Source: Lachnospiraceae bacterium (GTDB lineage: Bacteria > Bacillota_A > Clostridia > Lachnospirales > Lachnospiraceae). From it: DNA of 7,095 nt. The DNA lies in NCBI GenBank assembly GCA_017996675.1, contig JAGOGN010000075.1:1-7095 (forward strand), written 5' to 3'. The position numbers and the translations under genes were made by a program. Under the pieces are notes generated by a model. That model was given only the letters and a program-made list of their open reading frames with translations, was not told the origin of the DNA and did no database searches. The first letter of the stretch is position 1. Every line of letters begins with the position of its first letter. Of this stretch, positions 6,332-7,095 are shown one piece after another.

Positions 6332-7016
6332 ATAACTCCTCCACTGTGGCAAACCGGTAGCCTTCTTTCTTCCACTCCGGTATCACTTTCTTTAATGCTT
6401 CGATTGTTCTCGCTGGCGCTTCATCTTTTCCCCGTCCATCATGAAGACAGATGATTTTGCCATTTGAGGCTCTCTTTTTCAGCTTACTTGCAATCATTTC
6501 TGCAGAAGTATTCGCCTTCCAATCCTGTGCCATGACATCCCATAAAACCATTTTTAGTTGTTTAGATTTGATATCAGCAAGTGTGCAAATATTTATTCTT
6601 CCCCAAGGTGGTCTGTAAAAGTGAACATCCACACCAAGACTGTCACATATTTCCATCGATTTTGTAAAATCTCTTTCGGTATATCCAGGTCCCATCATCC
6701 ACGCATCTTGATGCGTACAAGAGTGGAGCCCCAATACATGCCCTTCTTGCTTCATCCGTTCCACAATCATTGGATGTTCTTTTGCAAAAGTAGCCACTGA
6801 AAAAAAGGTAGCCACCACTTGGTGTTGTTCCAGTAAATCCAGCAACTGCCCGGTATACTGTGGGTCAGGTCCGTCATCAAAGGTTAGAAATAAAACCTTT
6901 TCCTTTCTTTTTTTCGCTGGTAAAAAAAACTGTGCCCACTTATAGAGATAAGTTGGAACAATTGCATATACTACATAAATCATCCCTAAAAATATTCCCG
7001 TAAATATATATTCCAT
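6309..7016 (-). CDS. Membrane-anchored polysaccharide deacetylase (NodB, CE4 family)
   Basis: A 235-residue enzyme of carbohydrate esterase family 4, metal-dependent hydrolases that remove N- or O-acetyl groups from glycans such as peptidoglycan. Motifs in order: TFDDGPD (45-51) with D47 as base and D48 as metal ligand, HSCTH (98-102) giving metal ligands H98 and H102, RPPWGR (135-140), WDVMAQDW (159-166), and CLHDG with catalytic H192. All key residues are present. One hydrophobic segment near residues 4-26 is an uncleaved anchor, followed at once by a basic cluster (KKRKEK, 35-40). The ATG at 7016 has AGGAGAG 7 bases upstream. It heads the five-gene run and overlaps the flippase-like gene by 23 bp. 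The actual glycan is unknown. Peptidoglycan is likely from the envelope context, but other cell-surface polymers are possible. Confidence 0.92.
   Translation of the reverse strand: MEYIFTGIFLGMIYVVYAIVPTYLYKWAQFFLPAKKRKEKVLFLTFDDGPDPQYTGQLLDLLEQHQVVATFFSVATFAKEHPMIVERMKQEGHVLGLHSCTHQDAWMMGPGYTERDFTKSMEICDSLGVDVHFYRPPWGRINICTLADIKSKQLKMVLWDVMAQDWKANTSAEMIASKLKKRASNGKIICLHDGRGKDEAPARTIEALKKVIPEWKKEGYRFATVEELYESKDAG
6336..6342 (-). promoter_or_regulatory. Ribosome binding site that decides the flippase-like start
   Basis: GGAGGAG on the minus strand, with its GGAGG core 6 bases before the ATG at 6331. It lies within the last codons of the deacetylase gene. This makes ATG 6331 (MSQKMPVKKL) the start rather than TTG 6352, or the ATG at 6319, which would be too far from the site. 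Confidence 0.8.
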
Positions 7017-7030
7017 GTTTAGTCTCTCCT

Positions 7031-7066
7031 AAAAATAATGCGTCCTATGCTACAGCATAAGACGCA
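7031..7066 (-). terminator. Terminator-like hairpin directly before the deacetylase operon
   Basis: Read on the minus strand, TGCGTCTTATGC, loop TGTA, GCATAGGACGCA (7066 to 7039) forms a 12-bp stem with one G-U pair. It is followed by TTATTTTT (7038-7031). On the plus strand the same position is a C-A mismatch and the following tail is poor, so the structure best suits minus-strand RNA. It ends one base from the ribosome binding site of the deacetylase gene (7024-7030), leaving no room for a promoter in between. It is therefore either the terminator of an upstream minus-strand gene with read-through, or an attenuator in this operon's leader. Confidence 0.7.
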
Positions 7067-7095
7067 ATAATCTGTTTTACAATGGTGTTGTCTAT
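7045..7095 (-). CDS. Possible 3' end of an upstream gene (16 codons visible)
   Basis: From the right edge one minus-strand frame stays open for 16 codons (IDNTIVKQIIASYAVA) and stops at TAG (7045-7047), inside the terminator-like hairpin. One other frame stops almost at once. The third runs on to a stop just before the deacetylase ATG and is rich in cysteine (RQHHCKTDYCVLCC...), which looks unlike a real protein end. A gene ending within its own terminator stem is common, so this is plausible. It is far too short to name or to be sure of. Confidence 0.25.
   Translation of the reverse strand: MDNTIVKQIIASYAVA

Noticed and set aside
6332..6352. Longer start (TTG at 6352) for the flippase-like protein
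   Set aside because: It needs a rare start codon without a ribosome binding site, while ATG 6331 has GGAGGAG directly before it.
7067..7095. Promoter upstream of the hairpin (TAGACA with a poor -10)
   Set aside because: The -10 candidate matches TATAAT at only 3 of 6 positions and the window ends there.

Overview
The window is a densely packed, entirely minus-strand stretch of a low-GC, anaerobic Firmicute chromosome. The best guess is a butyrate-forming member of Clostridia (Lachnospiraceae or a relative). The grounds are the AT-rich sequence, AGGAGG-type ribosome binding sites before every gene, an oxygen-sensitive 4-hydroxybutyryl-CoA dehydratase very like the Clostridium aminobutyricum enzyme, and a Bce-type ABC transporter. 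The species cannot be told from the sequence. Because everything is on the minus strand, transcription runs from high to low coordinates.

Upstream block (7016 down to 2282): five genes with almost no space between them. They are a membrane-anchored NodB-type polysaccharide deacetylase, a flippase-like multi-spanning protein of the LPG-synthase transmembrane (UPF0104/YbhN) family, the ATPase and the 10-TM FtsX-type permease of a BceAB-like exporter, and a 94-residue NifU-like Fe-S protein. Successive genes overlap by 23, 23 and 11 bp, and the last pair is 4 bp apart, so this looks like one translationally coupled operon. The first four genes act at the envelope and fit a peptide-antibiotic or wall-stress role. 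NifU is the odd member. A terminator-like hairpin (7039-7066 plus a T-rich tail) abuts the ribosome binding site of the first gene, so it either ends a preceding transcript or attenuates this operon.

Downstream block (2153 to the left edge): abfD (4-hydroxybutyryl-CoA dehydratase) followed after 26 bp by abfT (4-hydroxybutyrate CoA-transferase, cut by the window edge). Together they turn 4-hydroxybutyrate into crotonyl-CoA, which feeds butyrate formation. The pair has its own strong promoter in the 128-bp gap after nifU, with TTGACA, a 16-bp spacer and an extended -10. A Rex-like redox operator candidate covers the predicted transcription start, and a 15-bp inverted repeat lies just before the ribosome binding site.

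I see no RNA genes, CRISPR, insertion sequences or prophage parts. Nothing amounts to a clearly new system. The most interesting points are the composition of the envelope operon, the NifU gene lying between a transporter and a [4Fe-4S] dehydratase, and the two regulatory regions.
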